DNA from: Streptomyces abikoensis
GTDB taxonomy: Bacteria > Actinomycetota > Actinomycetes > Streptomycetales > Streptomycetaceae
DNA: 64,000 nt
Direction: 5' to 3'
Assembly (NCBI RefSeq): GCF_014648775.1
Contig: NZ_BMRT01000004.1
Coordinates: 558,001 to 622,000, forward strand
Shown: in pieces, positions 9,900 through 19,506 of the stretch
How the letters are laid out: each line of letters opens with the position of its first letter
Position numbering within the stretch: the stretch's first letter is position 1
Translations under genes and position numbers: made by a program
The notes under the pieces: model-generated
The model's database searches: none
Seen by the model: the letters and a program-made list of their open reading frames with translations, nothing else
What the model was told of the DNA's origin: nothing

Positions 9900-11855
9900 T
9901 CAGCCCTCCCCCGCCGCGATGACAAACTGCGCCCGCACCTCCCGGTACCGCAGCAGCTCCGCCGCCACCGGCTCCAGCACCCGGGCCCGCCCGCAGCCCG
10001 CCGCCGCGCTCCGCAGCCGGTGCTCCGTCTCCAGCCCGTACCCCCGCGCCGGCCCCCGCGCCGCCAGCCGCCCGCACCACGCCAGCACCGGACCGCCCAC
10101 GCCACCGCCGGACACCAGCACCACCGGCACCCACCACGGCCCGCCGAACTCGCCCATGAACGCCCCCACGAGCCACGCCAGCCCCATCAGTTGGAACGCC
10201 GACAGCGCGCCCTGCCCCGCCGCCACCGCCGCCCACCACCGGGGCCGTACCATCCGAGCCCCCGCGCCCCCACGCGTAAGCCCGCCGCCCGCCTCCGCGT
10301 CCGTGGGCCAGACGCCCGTCCGCCCGCCGTCCGCGCCCGCCACGCCGCCCGGGGGGCGCCCGCCCGCGCGCCTGGTGCCCGGCACCAGGGCCGGGGCCGA
10401 CGCGGCGGCCACCGCGTCCAGCGCCTCCGCGAGTCCCTCCGCGCCCCGGCCCGCCGCCTCGCGGACGGCCAGGGCCCAGGGGCCGGGCAGCCCGGCGGAC
10501 GCCTCGTACGCCAGGGTGCGCACCGCCTGCTCGACCAGCGGCCGGGACGCCGTCCGGCGCGGCGCGGACGCGCCGCCCGTACCCCGGCCGCCGGTGTCGT
10601 GGCCGTCGCCGTCGAGCGCCGCCCGGCCGCCGGAGCCCAGGCCCAGGAGCCCCTTGCAGCGCTCGTAGCCGAAGCGCAGCCGCGTCCACGTCGTCCCGCA
10701 CGCCCGCTCGGCCTCCCGGCGCCACGCCCGCTCCGCCGCCAGCCCGGCCGCCTGGGCGCCCACCGCCTCCGCCAGCCGGTCCTCGAACTCCTGCCGCGCC
10801 CGTTCCGTCAGCCCCGGCCGCACGTCCGTCACGTACGCCGGGCGCAGCCGCGCCGACACGCCGTTGACGTCCGCCGTCAGCCGCAGCTCGGCCGCGTTGC
10901 GGCGGGCGACGAACGTGCCCAGCGCCTCGCGCAGTTCGCCCACGCCCGCGCCGGTCAGCGCCGACAGGGCCATGACCGAGGCGCCGGGCTCGCCGTACTC
11001 GCCGAGCGCCAGCCCGTCCTCGTCCAGCAGCCGTCGCAGGTCGTCCAGGACCTGGTCCGCGCCGTCGGCGGAGAGCCGGTCGACCTGGTTGAGGACGACG
11101 AACGTCACCTCCGCGTACCCGGCCAGCGGCCGCAGGTAGCGCTCGTGCAGCACGGCGTCCGCGTACTTCTCCGGGTCCACCACCCAGATCACCGCGTCCA
11201 CCAGCGCCAGCAGCCGGTCCACCTGCTCCCGGTGGCCGGCGGCCGCCGAGTCGTGGTCCGGCAGGTCGAGCAGGACGAGCCCGGCGAGCGCCGGGTCGTA
11301 GGGGCGGACGGGCGTGCGCCGGGCCCTGGCCGGGATGCCCAGCCGGTCCAGCAGCCCCTCCGCGCGGTCGCTCCAGGCGCAGGAGACGGGCAGGGCGGTG
11401 GTCGGCCGGCGCACCCCGGCCTCCGAGAGCTGGGCCCGGGCCAGCGCGTTGAAGAGGGTGGACTTGCCGCTTCCGGTCGCTCCGGCGATGGCCACCACCG
11501 TCAGGTCCAGGGAGTGGCGGTGGCGGGCGGCGGCCTCGTCCAGCACCCGGCTCGCCTCGGCGAGGGTGTGCCGGTCCAGCCGGGCCCGGGACAGCCCGAC
11601 CAGCTCGCGCAGGGCGTCCAGCCGCGGCCGCAGCGCCAGGCCGACGGGCGAGGGGGGCGCGGCGACGCGGGGCACCGGGGAGGAGGACGGGTCCGCGAGC
11701 GGTGCCGCGCGCCCGGGGCGCGGGGCGGGCTCCGGGCGTACGCGGCGTGCGATCACGCCGTCGTACCAGTAGCGGTCCCCGTCCGCCCCCTTCCTGCCGC
11801 CTCCTCCTTCCGCTCCGTTCTTCGGGGGCGCGCACGGAGGTACGTCGGGGGTCAT
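9900..11855 (-). CDS. dynB: Dynamin-like GTPase with C-terminal membrane segments (DynB-like)
   Basis: 651 aa from ATG 11855, with GGAGAGGTGA upstream. Walker A/G1 is GATGSGKS (125-132), G3 is DLPDHD and G4 is NQVD. Near the C-terminus two hydrophobic stretches (WWAAVAAGQGALSAFQ... and WWVPVVLVSGGGVGG...) suggest a membrane hairpin. The layout fits DynB, which with DynA stabilises FtsZ rings in sporulation septa; the family is also annotated as YfjP GTPase. It is 5 bp from the upstream GTPase gene, so the two are co-transcribed. The DynA/DynB naming rests on order and size, from memory. Confidence 0.75.
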   Translation of the reverse strand: MTPDVPPCAPPKNGAEGGGGRKGADGDRYWYDGVIARRVRPEPAPRPGRAAPLADPSSSPVPRVAAPPSPVGLALRPRLDALRELVGLSRARLDRHTLAEASRVLDEAAARHRHSLDLTVVAIAGATGSGKSTLFNALARAQLSEAGVRRPTTALPVSCAWSDRAEGLLDRLGIPARARRTPVRPYDPALAGLVLLDLPDHDSAAAGHREQVDRLLALVDAVIWVVDPEKYADAVLHERYLRPLAGYAEVTFVVLNQVDRLSADGADQVLDDLRRLLDEDGLALGEYGEPGASVMALSALTGAGVGELREALGTFVARRNAAELRLTADVNGVSARLRPAYVTDVRPGLTERARQEFEDRLAEAVGAQAAGLAAERAWRREAERACGTTWTRLRFGYERCKGLLGLGSGGRAALDGDGHDTGGRGTGGASAPRRTASRPLVEQAVRTLAYEASAGLPGPWALAVREAAGRGAEGLAEALDAVAAASAPALVPGTRRAGGRPPGGVAGADGGRTGVWPTDAEAGGGLTRGGAGARMVRPRWWAAVAAGQGALSAFQLMGLAWLVGAFMGEFGGPWWVPVVLVSGGGVGGPVLAWCGRLAARGPARGYGLETEHRLRSAAAGCGRARVLEPVAAELLRYREVRAQFVIAAGEG

Positions 11856-11860
11856 GGCGG

Positions 11861-13504
11861 TCACCTCTCCTTCTGCAGCAGGGACAGCGCGGCGATGAGC
11901 TCGACCTGGTGCTCGGGGGTCATCTCCAGGGCCTCCAGGGGCGCCGCCCTGCGGTCCCGTTCGGAGTCGAGGACCTGTTCCAGACAGCTCGTCAGGAGTT
12001 CGGCCCCGCGGTCGCGCAGGCGCAGCGCGCGCTGGGCGCCGAACGTCCCGGCGAGTTTGTCGCCGGCCCGGCCCGCCCGGCGGCCGCCCAGCAGCTCCGC
12101 CGCGAGCAGCGCGGCGGTCCGTTCGCTCTCGGTGCCCCGGTCGCGCTCGGCGGCGCGGACCTCCTCCTCGGCGATCTCCTCCAGGCAGCGCCGCCAACGG
12201 CGGACGGCCACGCCGATCCTGGCCCGCGCGCCGTCGGGGTCGGGGGGCGCGAGGGCGGCCGCCGCCACCGGGTCGTCGGCGCAGGCGGCGGCGATCTCCT
12301 CGTCCGCGGCGTCGGCGGCGCAGCTCAGCAGCGCGACGACGGAACCGGTGAGGGCGGTCAGCAGCTCGTCCGGGGTGCTGTCGTCCGGGTAGCCGCGCCA
12401 GTGGGTGAGGGCGTCCCCGGCCAGCGCCTCCCCCGCCGCGATCTCCCGCCGTACCCGTTCGACCGCCCGTCCGTAGGCGTCCTCGACGCGCTGGAGGGTC
12501 CGTACGGCCACCGCGTGCTGGACGGCCGAGGCGCCGGCCAGTCCCGGCAGCCGGGATCCCAGTGAGGAGAGCACTCCGCGCGCGGTGCGCGCTGTCGCGA
12601 CGAGCCGGGCGGCCGGGTCCTCGGCGCGCTGGGCGAGCCAGGCGCGCAGCCCGGCGACGGCGGTGGCGGGCAACAGTCCGCTGCCGTCGGCGGACTCGGG
12701 CAGTTCGGGGATGGTGAAGCGGGGGACGTCGCCGAGGCCCGCGTTCTCCAGCAGCGCGTCGTACTGCCGGGACACCTCGACGGCCACCTGGTGCGGCACC
12801 CGGTCCAGCACGGTGACGAGCGTGACGTCGTACTCCTTGGCGGTGCGCAGCAGGTGCCAGGGCACCGCGTCGGCGTACCGGGTCGCGGTGGTGACGAGCA
12901 CCCAGATGTCGGCCGCGCAGATCAGGGAGGCGGCGACCTCCCTGTTGCCGGCGACGAGGGAGTCGATGTCGGGGGCGTCCAGCAGTGCCAGCCCGCGCGG
13001 CAGGGCGCGGTCGGTCTCGATCCGCAGGGCGAGCGGCCCGTCCTCCGCCGGTTCCGGCTCGGGGGCGGCCCCGGCCTCCTCGTCCGCCCCCTCCGCCTCG
13101 AACGCCCCGGACGCGCCGTCCTGCGCGGGCACCCAGATCCGCTGGAGCCGGGGCAGCACCCGGGGGCCGGCGAACCAGTGGTGGTCGTCCGGGTGGCAGA
13201 CCAGCACTGGCGTGCGGGTTGTCGGCCGCAGCACCCCCGCCTCAGTGACCCTCCGCCCCACCAGCGAGTTGACCAGAGTGGACTTGCCGGCCCCCGTGGA
13301 CCCCCCGACCACCGCCAGCAACGGCGCTTCGGGGGCGCACAGGCGGGGCACCAAGTAGTCGTCGAGCTGCGCCAGGAGCTCGGCCCGGTTACGGCGGGCG
13401 CGGGCGGCGCCGGGAAGGGGGAGCGGGAAGCGTGCGGCGTCCACGCGGTCACGCAGTGCGGACAGCGCGTCAAGCAGTCGGGGCCGTACGTCCAAGGTCG
13501 CCAC
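11861..13504 (-). CDS. dynA: Dynamin-like GTPase (DynA-like)
   Basis: 547 aa from GTG 13504; an in-frame ATG at 13543 is an alternative, and neither has a strong ribosome site. G1 is GGSTGAGKST (67-76), switch/G3 is LLDAPDID, and TVLDRVP is a likely G4. The rest is helical, with an acidic insert (EAEGADEEAGA) after G1. It resembles the first gene of the Streptomyces dynAB operon, whose products remodel or stabilise septal membranes during sporulation. It lies directly upstream of the membrane-bound partner and is read in the same direction. Confidence 0.75.
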   Translation of the reverse strand: MATLDVRPRLLDALSALRDRVDAARFPLPLPGAARARRNRAELLAQLDDYLVPRLCAPEAPLLAVVGGSTGAGKSTLVNSLVGRRVTEAGVLRPTTRTPVLVCHPDDHHWFAGPRVLPRLQRIWVPAQDGASGAFEAEGADEEAGAAPEPEPAEDGPLALRIETDRALPRGLALLDAPDIDSLVAGNREVAASLICAADIWVLVTTATRYADAVPWHLLRTAKEYDVTLVTVLDRVPHQVAVEVSRQYDALLENAGLGDVPRFTIPELPESADGSGLLPATAVAGLRAWLAQRAEDPAARLVATARTARGVLSSLGSRLPGLAGASAVQHAVAVRTLQRVEDAYGRAVERVRREIAAGEALAGDALTHWRGYPDDSTPDELLTALTGSVVALLSCAADAADEEIAAACADDPVAAAALAPPDPDGARARIGVAVRRWRRCLEEIAEEEVRAAERDRGTESERTAALLAAELLGGRRAGRAGDKLAGTFGAQRALRLRDRGAELLTSCLEQVLDSERDRRAAPLEALEMTPEHQVELIAALSLLQKER

Positions 13505-13800
13505 ACGTGCAGAATGCCCAATTCTGGGGTGATTTTGAAACATATAGGCCACGGCGCGCGAGGCGTGGCGTATGGGGCCCAGGCATAACGAGTACACAAC
13601 ACCCGATACCAACTGCGTCAAAAACGATGCGAAAATCGCACCTGCCTGCGATTATCAGGACCGCTTCACCGAACCTCCACATCGTGTCACGGAGGTGAAG
13701 CAACCGGGACGAGGTACGCGGAGCCCTATCCTTGTCCCCGGCAAGGTCACGGCACCACCGAGCCCGGGGCTTCAGCCGTCCGCGACCGCCGTACACACCG
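13505..13800. other. Intergenic region upstream of dynA-like gene and tRNA-Arg
   Basis: No gene is seen. The first ~150 bp are noticeably AT-rich for this genome (for example GATTTTGAAACATATAGG around 13531), as expected for the minus-strand promoter of the GTPase operon. The second half leads into the tRNA gene; I could not assign confident -35/-10 pairs. Confidence 0.5.
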
Positions 13801-13873
13801 GCCCCCGTAGCTCAGTGGATAGAGCAGGTGCCTTCTAAGCACTTGGCCGCAGGTTCGAGTCCTGCCGGGGGCG
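13801..13873 (+). tRNA. tRNA-Arg (anticodon TCT)
   Basis: A full cloverleaf can be folded. The acceptor GCCCCCG pairs with CGGGGGC, the D stem is GCTC/GAGC, the anticodon stem is GGTGC/GCACT with loop CTTCTAA, and the T stem is GCAGG/CCTGC with TTCGAGT. The anticodon is TCT (13834-13836), reading AGA codons, which are rare in this high-GC genome. CCA is not encoded. A U-rich terminator follows. Confidence 0.97.
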
Positions 13874-13889
13874 CTCCGCCGGACCCTTT

Positions 13890-13917
13890 CGCCTCTCCCT
13901 CCGGGAGGGGCGTTTTT
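13890..13917 (+). terminator. Rho-independent terminator of tRNA-Arg
   Basis: A GC-rich hairpin (CGCCTCTCCC with GGAGGGGCG) is followed by TTTTT, 17 bp after the tRNA. Confidence 0.9.
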
Positions 13918-14110
13918 CGTGCTGTCGTACCGGCCGGTCTGTACACTCGACCGCGTTTCAGGGGGCTTGGGGGGGCCGTCTTCCGGTTGTCGTGAGCAGT
14001 CGTGAACAAAGGGAGCGGGCAATGGCGCGTGGCGGCGAGGGGACAGCGCGGCACCTGGTCGGGGAGGGGTGAGCCGACGGTGCCCGCGATCGCGAGGGAG
14101 GGGGTACGTC

Positions 14111-14596
14111 GTGGCCAATAAGCACGTGCGGGCCATGGCCGAGAAGCTCGTCGCCCGGCTTCCCGAACTCCCCCAGCCATGGGACGTCGAAGAGCTCTGC
14201 CGGGCGCTGGGGCGGGCCCGGGGAAGGGCGCTGAAGCTCCACTCCGCGGACCTTCCGGCGCTGCCGTTCGGGATGTGGTACGACGACGGCGCGACCGACC
14301 ACATCATCATCCGCTCGTCCGCCACCGGCTACTACCGCGACCACATCGTGCTGCACGAGATCTGCCACATGCTCGCGGGGCACGGGACGGCGCTGCAGGA
14401 GGTGTTGAGCGGTCCGGGGTCCGGGGCGGGCGCGGACGGGCGGCGGGCCAAGGGCAAGTCGTGCAGCGACGCCGAGGAGGAGCTGGCGGAGACGTTCGCC
14501 TCCCTGGTGCTGAGGATCGCCGGGCAGATGCGGCCCAAGGGGATCAGCGCGGTCGAGCGGCGGGCGGGGAACCTCCTCGGAGCCGGCCGTGCATGA
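14111..14596 (+). CDS. Small HExxH metallopeptidase-like protein (ImmA/IrrE-like)
   Basis: 161 aa from GTG 14111, chosen for the GGAGGGGG just upstream. V-L-H-E-I-C-H-M-L is a zincin HExxH motif in a helix, and the E-E-E-L-A-E-T-F segment after it could supply the third ligand or general acid, as in ImmA/IrrE proteases. There is no signal peptide, so it is cytosolic. Its end overlaps the next gene by 8 bp, so the two are coupled. Family relatives cleave repressors to switch on stress or mobile-element genes; a target here is unknown. Databases often call such proteins toxin components, for which I see no evidence. Confidence 0.75.
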   Translation: MANKHVRAMAEKLVARLPELPQPWDVEELCRALGRARGRALKLHSADLPALPFGMWYDDGATDHIIIRSSATGYYRDHIVLHEICHMLAGHGTALQEVLSGPGSGAGADGRRAKGKSCSDAEEELAETFASLVLRIAGQMRPKGISAVERRAGNLLGAGRA

Positions 14597-15827
14597 CGTT
14601 CCCGCATGGGTCGAGACGCTGCGGGAGGTCATCCTCCTGATCGCCTGGACCGTGCTGGTCCTGCGCGTACCCGCGCTGCGGCGGCCGCCGCAGCGGCCGG
14701 TGTGGATCGTCCTGGCGGTCCTGGCGACCGGCTCGCTGATGATCCAGGCGGAGGTGGGCAGCTGGGTCGACGAGGTGACCGGGGTGCCCAAGGCCGGTGA
14801 GCTCGCCGTCGCGCTGGTGGCCCTCACGGACTTCGCGTTCGTGTGGTGGCTCGCGGTGGCGCTGGACGGCGCCGGGCGGACCGTCCCCGCGTGGCTGCGC
14901 CGGGCGCCGGTGGTCTGCGCGGCCGCGATGGCGGCACTCGCCTTCGCCTTCTTCGCCGTCACCCCCGCGCCCGACCGGTTCGGGGCGCGGGCGCACGGCT
15001 GGTGGGCCGGGTACGCGGTCGTGTGGATCGCCTACGGGCTGATCACGGCGGTGGGGGCGGCCGCGGTCTTCTGGCGGCACGGTGTCGCGATGCGCAGCCC
15101 GGTGCTGCGCGTCAGCGTGCTGGCGCTCGCCGTGGGCACCAGCGCGGAGGTGCCCTATCTGCTGATCCGTGGCGTCCGGTGGTTCACCGAGGCCCCGGCG
15201 TCGCTCGCGCTGGCCGGATTCTGGTGCTCCTTCGCGCGGTTCGTCCTCGTCGCCCTCGGGTGCTCGCTGGCCGCGCTGGAGCCGCTGTGGCAGGTGTCCC
15301 TCTACTGGTACCGCCGGCAGCGGCTGTACGGGCTGTGGCTGCTGCTGCGGCGCGCGACGCCCGAACTCGTCGTGGCGCCGCCCCCGTCGCGGAGGGCGGA
15401 CCTGCTGGCGTTCGACAGCGCCTGGGAGCGGCTGCACCAGCGGGTCATCGAGATCCACGACAGCATCACGTTCCTGCACGACGGCTGGGCGTCGCCGGAG
15501 CTCCTCCACGAGGCCGGGGAGGCGACGGGCGCGCCGCCGTACTCCGGCGGTCCCGGGCAGTCCCGCCTGGTCCAGCGGCAGCGGCTGACGGCCGCCGCCT
15601 GCTGGATCGAGGTGACCCGGCGGGAGGCGGCGACCGGAGCGGACAAGCTCTACCACAAGGAGCTCGACAAGGACCTGCTGCCGGAGGTCCTCGCCGACCG
15701 GTCGACCGTGCACCGCGAGATCCGCCGGATGCTGCGGCTGCACCGGGCGCTGCGCTCCCGCACGGTCGCCTCCTTCGCCGACGGCTTCCGGCCCGAGACG
15801 CCGTCAGCGGTGGGCACCGGCTCCTGA
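14589..15827 (+). CDS. MAB_1171c/DUF6545-type polytopic membrane protein
   Basis: 412 aa from GTG 14589. The first ~240 residues hold about seven hydrophobic helices. The rest is soluble and helical, with the conserved S-L-Y-W-Y-R-R-Q-R-L-Y-G-L-W segment at the junction and R-I-E-I-H-D-S-type residues downstream, typical of the DUF6545 family. The family is sometimes called a putative transporter without proof. It overlaps the metallopeptidase gene, a recurring pairing in Streptomyces as I recall. A membrane sensor controlling the peptidase is one possible reading. The 3' end overlaps the convergent amidohydrolase by 24 bp. Confidence 0.75.
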   Translation: MHDVPAWVETLREVILLIAWTVLVLRVPALRRPPQRPVWIVLAVLATGSLMIQAEVGSWVDEVTGVPKAGELAVALVALTDFAFVWWLAVALDGAGRTVPAWLRRAPVVCAAAMAALAFAFFAVTPAPDRFGARAHGWWAGYAVVWIAYGLITAVGAAAVFWRHGVAMRSPVLRVSVLALAVGTSAEVPYLLIRGVRWFTEAPASLALAGFWCSFARFVLVALGCSLAALEPLWQVSLYWYRRQRLYGLWLLLRRATPELVVAPPPSRRADLLAFDSAWERLHQRVIEIHDSITFLHDGWASPELLHEAGEATGAPPYSGGPGQSRLVQRQRLTAAACWIEVTRREAATGADKLYHKELDKDLLPEVLADRSTVHREIRRMLRLHRALRSRTVASFADGFRPETPSAVGTGS

Positions 15828-17054
15828 CGCGGCTCCTGACACGCCGGCCTCCGGCCGGGCCGTAGCGGAGGCCGATGCGCCGCCGGCGACCCGTCGTCCC
15901 GCGCGGAGGACCGCGCGGACGCGGGAGAGCGCGCCGAGGTCGTGCACGGGGTTCCCGGCCACCGCGAGCAGGTCGGCGTCGTGGCCGGGGGCGACGCGGC
16001 CCTTGCGGCCCGCGAGCCCGCAGGACGCGGCGGCGAGCGAGGTGACCGACGTGAGGGCCTCGGCGTTGGTGGTGACCTGCGAGGCGAAGTACACGAGGTC
16101 CGTGGGGAGCACGTCGTGCGGCTTGTGCGCGTTGATGCCCGCGTCGGTGCAGCAGACGACCCGCACGCCCCGGCGGTGCATGTACGCCTGGTTCTCCCAG
16201 TAGGGCTCGATGGTCCGCAGCACCTCCTCGGGCATGCCCGCGCGGGGTTTGACGACCGTGCAGCCGACGAAGGTGCCCGCGGCGGCCATCGCGTCGACCG
16301 TCCTGGGGTCCAGGCGCACGCCCTGCGGGGTCATGAACGTGCAGTGCTCGACGCCGTCGGCCCCGGCGGCCACGGCGTCGGCGATGCCCGCCGCCGCGTG
16401 CGCGTGGGCGACGACGGGCAGCCCCCGGCCGTGCGCGGCCTCGGTGACGGCCCGCAGCTCGGCCAGGGTGTACTGGGACCCGCCGGGGTCGGACCCCGTC
16501 GTGGACATCCCGCCCGTCGCCATGATCTTGACGAGGTCCACGCCGTGCCCGGCCCGGTCGGCGACGGCGGCGACCGCCTCGTCCGCCCCATCGGCCTCGC
16601 CGCCCAGGTACCAGCAGTGGCCCCGGGTACGGGTGAGGGGCGGGCCGGCCGCCACGATCCGGGGGCCCGTGCCTCCCGCGGCGAACTCCTCGCGCAGCCG
16701 CAGCGACAGATAGCCCCGGTCGCCCAGGTCGCGGATCGTGGTGATCCCGGCCCGCAGGGCGCGGGCCGCGTGCTCGCGCATCCGGGCGAGCACGGTGGCA
16801 TCGTCGTCGTGGCACATCTGGTGCTCGGTGGCGCCGCCCGCCTCGAAGGCCAGATGGCTGTGGGCGTCGATCAGGCCCGGCAGCAGGGTGGCGTCCCCGA
16901 GGTCCGTGAGCGGCACGCCCTCCGGCGGGTTGGCCCCGGTGAGGTCGACATCGGTGATCCGGCCGTCCTCGACCAGGACCAGCACCGGGCCGTTGTGGGC
17001 CCGTTCGCCGTCGAAGAGGCGTGCGGCGCGTATGGCCGAGCGGGAGTCGTCCAC
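15804..17054 (-). CDS. Amidohydrolase (imidazolonepropionase-like)
   Basis: 416 aa. Metal-binding motifs are H-S-H in L-I-D-A-H-S-H-L, a Lys in D-L-V-K-I-M-A-T-G-G, two His in VAHAHA and GVEHCTF, and a late C-T-D-A-G Asp, the pattern of the binuclear amidohydrolase superfamily. It hydrolyses cyclic amides or peptide-like substrates; related Streptomyces enzymes are annotated as Xaa-Pro dipeptidase or imidazolonepropionase-like. It is cytosolic, with no signal peptide. The substrate is not assignable, and no hut or peptide-transport genes flank it. Confidence 0.9.
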   Translation of the reverse strand: MDDSRSAIRAARLFDGERAHNGPVLVLVEDGRITDVDLTGANPPEGVPLTDLGDATLLPGLIDAHSHLAFEAGGATEHQMCHDDDATVLARMREHAARALRAGITTIRDLGDRGYLSLRLREEFAAGGTGPRIVAAGPPLTRTRGHCWYLGGEADGADEAVAAVADRAGHGVDLVKIMATGGMSTTGSDPGGSQYTLAELRAVTEAAHGRGLPVVAHAHAAAGIADAVAAGADGVEHCTFMTPQGVRLDPRTVDAMAAAGTFVGCTVVKPRAGMPEEVLRTIEPYWENQAYMHRRGVRVVCCTDAGINAHKPHDVLPTDLVYFASQVTTNAEALTSVTSLAAASCGLAGRKGRVAPGHDADLLAVAGNPVHDLGALSRVRAVLRAGRRVAGGASASATARPEAGVSGAASGAGAHR

Positions 17055-17145
17055 GAGCGGTGCTCCAAGTGTCTGTCGTCGGTGGGTCGTCGAATGCCAT
17101 GGGCGTCGTCCCGCACGCTAGCCCGTACCGGCACCCACGAGAAGA

Positions 17146-19326
17146 TCACAATCGGGCAGCCCGCGACGCCGGGGCCGCCGAGGCCACGGCCGGCACACCG
17201 ACCGGTGGAACATCGCCCACGGGGGCACCGTTGGTCCGGGGCGCGACCGAGCCCAGCCACAGCGTGTCCCTCGCCCGGGTCATGGCCACGAAGAGCCGGG
17301 CGCGCCGGAGTTCCTCGCGTTCGAGCGCGATGCCGTCCTCGTCCGGCGGTCCGGGGGAGCCCGCCGTGGTGTGGCCGGGCAGGTAGACGTGCTTGAACTC
17401 CAGCCCCTTGGCGCGGCGGTAGCCGCCGATCTTCACCCCGGGCACGGGCCGGCCGTCGTAGCGCTCCAGGGAGCACTGCGGGATCCCCGCCCGGGCGAGC
17501 AGCCGCTGGTAGTGCTCCGTCTCGCGCCGGGTGGGGCACAGCACCGCCGAGTCGGGCCAGCCGGCCTCGCCGCGTCCGCGCAGCGCGGCGAGCAGGGCCT
17601 CGTCCAGCTCGGCGGGGGTCCGCAGGACGGCACGGGTGACCTGGCCGCCCCGGTAGGTGAGGTCGACGTCGCGCAGGCCGGCCAGCCGGGTGCCGTCGAT
17701 GTCGTCGAAGGCGTCCTCGGCGACGACGGCGAGGGCCGTGTCCAGGATCTCCTTGGCGTTGCGGTAGTTGACGCGCAGGACCTGGCCGCGGTCGCCGCGC
17801 ACGTCTATCCCGGCGTCGGAGAGCCGGAAACCGCCGGGGTAGACGGCCTGCTGGCCGTCACCGACCAGCAGCAGGCCGTTGGGCGCGTCGCCGACGAGCG
17901 CGTGCAGCAGCCGCACCCCGACGAGCGTGAGGTCCTGGACCTCGTCGGCGATGACGGCCGCGTACGGCGAGCGGCCCGGCCGGGCGCGGGCCTCGGCCAG
18001 GGCGAGGCCGAGGATGTCGTTGAAGTCGTGCACGCCCCGCTCGGCGCGCACCCGCTCGTACTCCTCGTACAGCGCCCAGACCGCCTCGCGGTGCGGACGG
18101 CGGAGGTGGGTGCGGCGGCGGTGCCGCCTGAGCGTGGCGTACTCCTCGAAGCGGGTGATGCCCCGGCCCTTGATGACGCAGTCGACCTCCTCGTGCCAGT
18201 AGTGCGGCGAGGGGTCGAGGGTGCCGAGGACGCTGTCGCGACCGCGGTGTATCCAGGCCCGGTTGAACGCCGTCAACGCGCCCTCGCCGTGCAGCCGGTG
18301 GGGAATTCCGCGCTCTTCGAGGAATTTCAGCGACCAGGAATGCAGGCTGCGGAATTCGACCCGGTCGGCGACGGCCGGGGACATCGTCCGCAGGAAAGTG
18401 GCCTGCACCCGGGGAAGATTGCTGGCGAACGTCACGTACAGCACCCGCCCGGTCGTGCGCTGCGCGAGGAGCGCGGCGCGGTGGAGGGCCACGGCGGTCT
18501 TTCCCGTGCCCGCCGGGCCGCTGACCCGGGCCGGGCCCGACCAGTTGCGCCGGACCAGGGCGACCTGGTCGGGGTGGAGGAAGGTCATCCACTGCTCGAT
18601 CGGGCCCCGGCGGGCGGCCTCGACGGCCGCGTCCCGCAGGCTCTCGACGTCGAACAGGGCGTCCGTGAACAGGGCGTCCGTCGGTTCCTGGGGCGCGTGC
18701 GCCGCCGGGCTCGCGCCGGAGCGTCCGTCGGGCACGGACGAGCCCTCGTACGCCGGGAAGACCCGGGCCAGATGACCGGCGACCTCCCCCACCCGGGCCG
18801 GGGCGAGCCGGGTGCGCTCGGCCAGCAGCGCCGGCCCCACCTCGCGCTCCCCCAGCAGCCGCACCCGGCCGAGCTCGCCGCTGAACGAGCGGCCGGCGAA
18901 GACCATCACCGGCCGGACCGCCACGGGCGACATGCCGAGCTCCGCCACGGCCGCCTCCGCCAGCCGGGTCACGGCCAGCAGCTTGCCCACCTCCCCGTCG
19001 CGGCGCTGCCGGGCGGCGGCGAGATGGCCGTCGGCGGTCTCCGGGGCGGCCCGCCAGTTCTTGACGTCGATGACGAACACGCCGCCGGGCCCTATCAGCA
19101 GCATGTCCACATTGGCCGACCGCGTCCCCGGCCAGCGCCGGTCCACGAGCAGCCGCCAGCCCCGCTCGGTGAGCATCAGCAACTGGGCGGCGACCTTGCG
19201 CTCGCCCTCGCTGGCCGCCTCCCACCGCCGCGCCTCCCGTTGCGCGGCCCTCAGCTGCTCACGCAGCTCACGCTCGTGCCGCCGGGCCTCCTGGGCCCTG
19301 GTCGATGCCGATCCCCCAGCCGCCAT
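17146..19326 (-). CDS. NERD-domain UvrD/Rep-type helicase
   Basis: 726 aa from ATG 19326. A basic coiled coil (about 8-40) is followed by a NERD nuclease-like domain (about 38-150) with N-V-D-M-L-L and V-I-D-V-K-N-W, matching the metal-binding D...D-x-K core of restriction-type nucleases. The helicase begins with Walker A GPAGTGKT (270-277), then motif II A-D-E-V-Q-D, a Y-R-N motif and C-terminal V-A-M-T-R-A-R-D. It probably processes DNA ends or intermediates, as a nuclease-helicase. It stands alone, so a repair or defence role cannot be separated by context. Confidence 0.88.
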   Translation of the reverse strand: MAAGGSASTRAQEARRHERELREQLRAAQREARRWEAASEGERKVAAQLLMLTERGWRLLVDRRWPGTRSANVDMLLIGPGGVFVIDVKNWRAAPETADGHLAAARQRRDGEVGKLLAVTRLAEAAVAELGMSPVAVRPVMVFAGRSFSGELGRVRLLGEREVGPALLAERTRLAPARVGEVAGHLARVFPAYEGSSVPDGRSGASPAAHAPQEPTDALFTDALFDVESLRDAAVEAARRGPIEQWMTFLHPDQVALVRRNWSGPARVSGPAGTGKTAVALHRAALLAQRTTGRVLYVTFASNLPRVQATFLRTMSPAVADRVEFRSLHSWSLKFLEERGIPHRLHGEGALTAFNRAWIHRGRDSVLGTLDPSPHYWHEEVDCVIKGRGITRFEEYATLRRHRRRTHLRRPHREAVWALYEEYERVRAERGVHDFNDILGLALAEARARPGRSPYAAVIADEVQDLTLVGVRLLHALVGDAPNGLLLVGDGQQAVYPGGFRLSDAGIDVRGDRGQVLRVNYRNAKEILDTALAVVAEDAFDDIDGTRLAGLRDVDLTYRGGQVTRAVLRTPAELDEALLAALRGRGEAGWPDSAVLCPTRRETEHYQRLLARAGIPQCSLERYDGRPVPGVKIGGYRRAKGLEFKHVYLPGHTTAGSPGPPDEDGIALEREELRRARLFVAMTRARDTLWLGSVAPRTNGAPVGDVPPVGVPAVASAAPASRAARL

Positions 19327-19506
19327 GCCCCCACCCCCTTTACCACCTACTCCCCCGAAACATGCATATATACGCAAAGTAATGATCGTACTGCGCTTCG
19401 GAATCGGCGCCCTGGAGCGAGGTATCGTCGGCCGGATGCCGAGCGCGCCCTGTGCGCGCCTGATCGACTCACCTGACCGACGCACCGACCGACGAGGAGG
19501 TTTGCG

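Noticed and set aside
11856..12197. N-terminal extension of the DynB-like frame
   Set aside because: It overlaps the end of the upstream GTPase; ATG 11855 has a good ribosome site.
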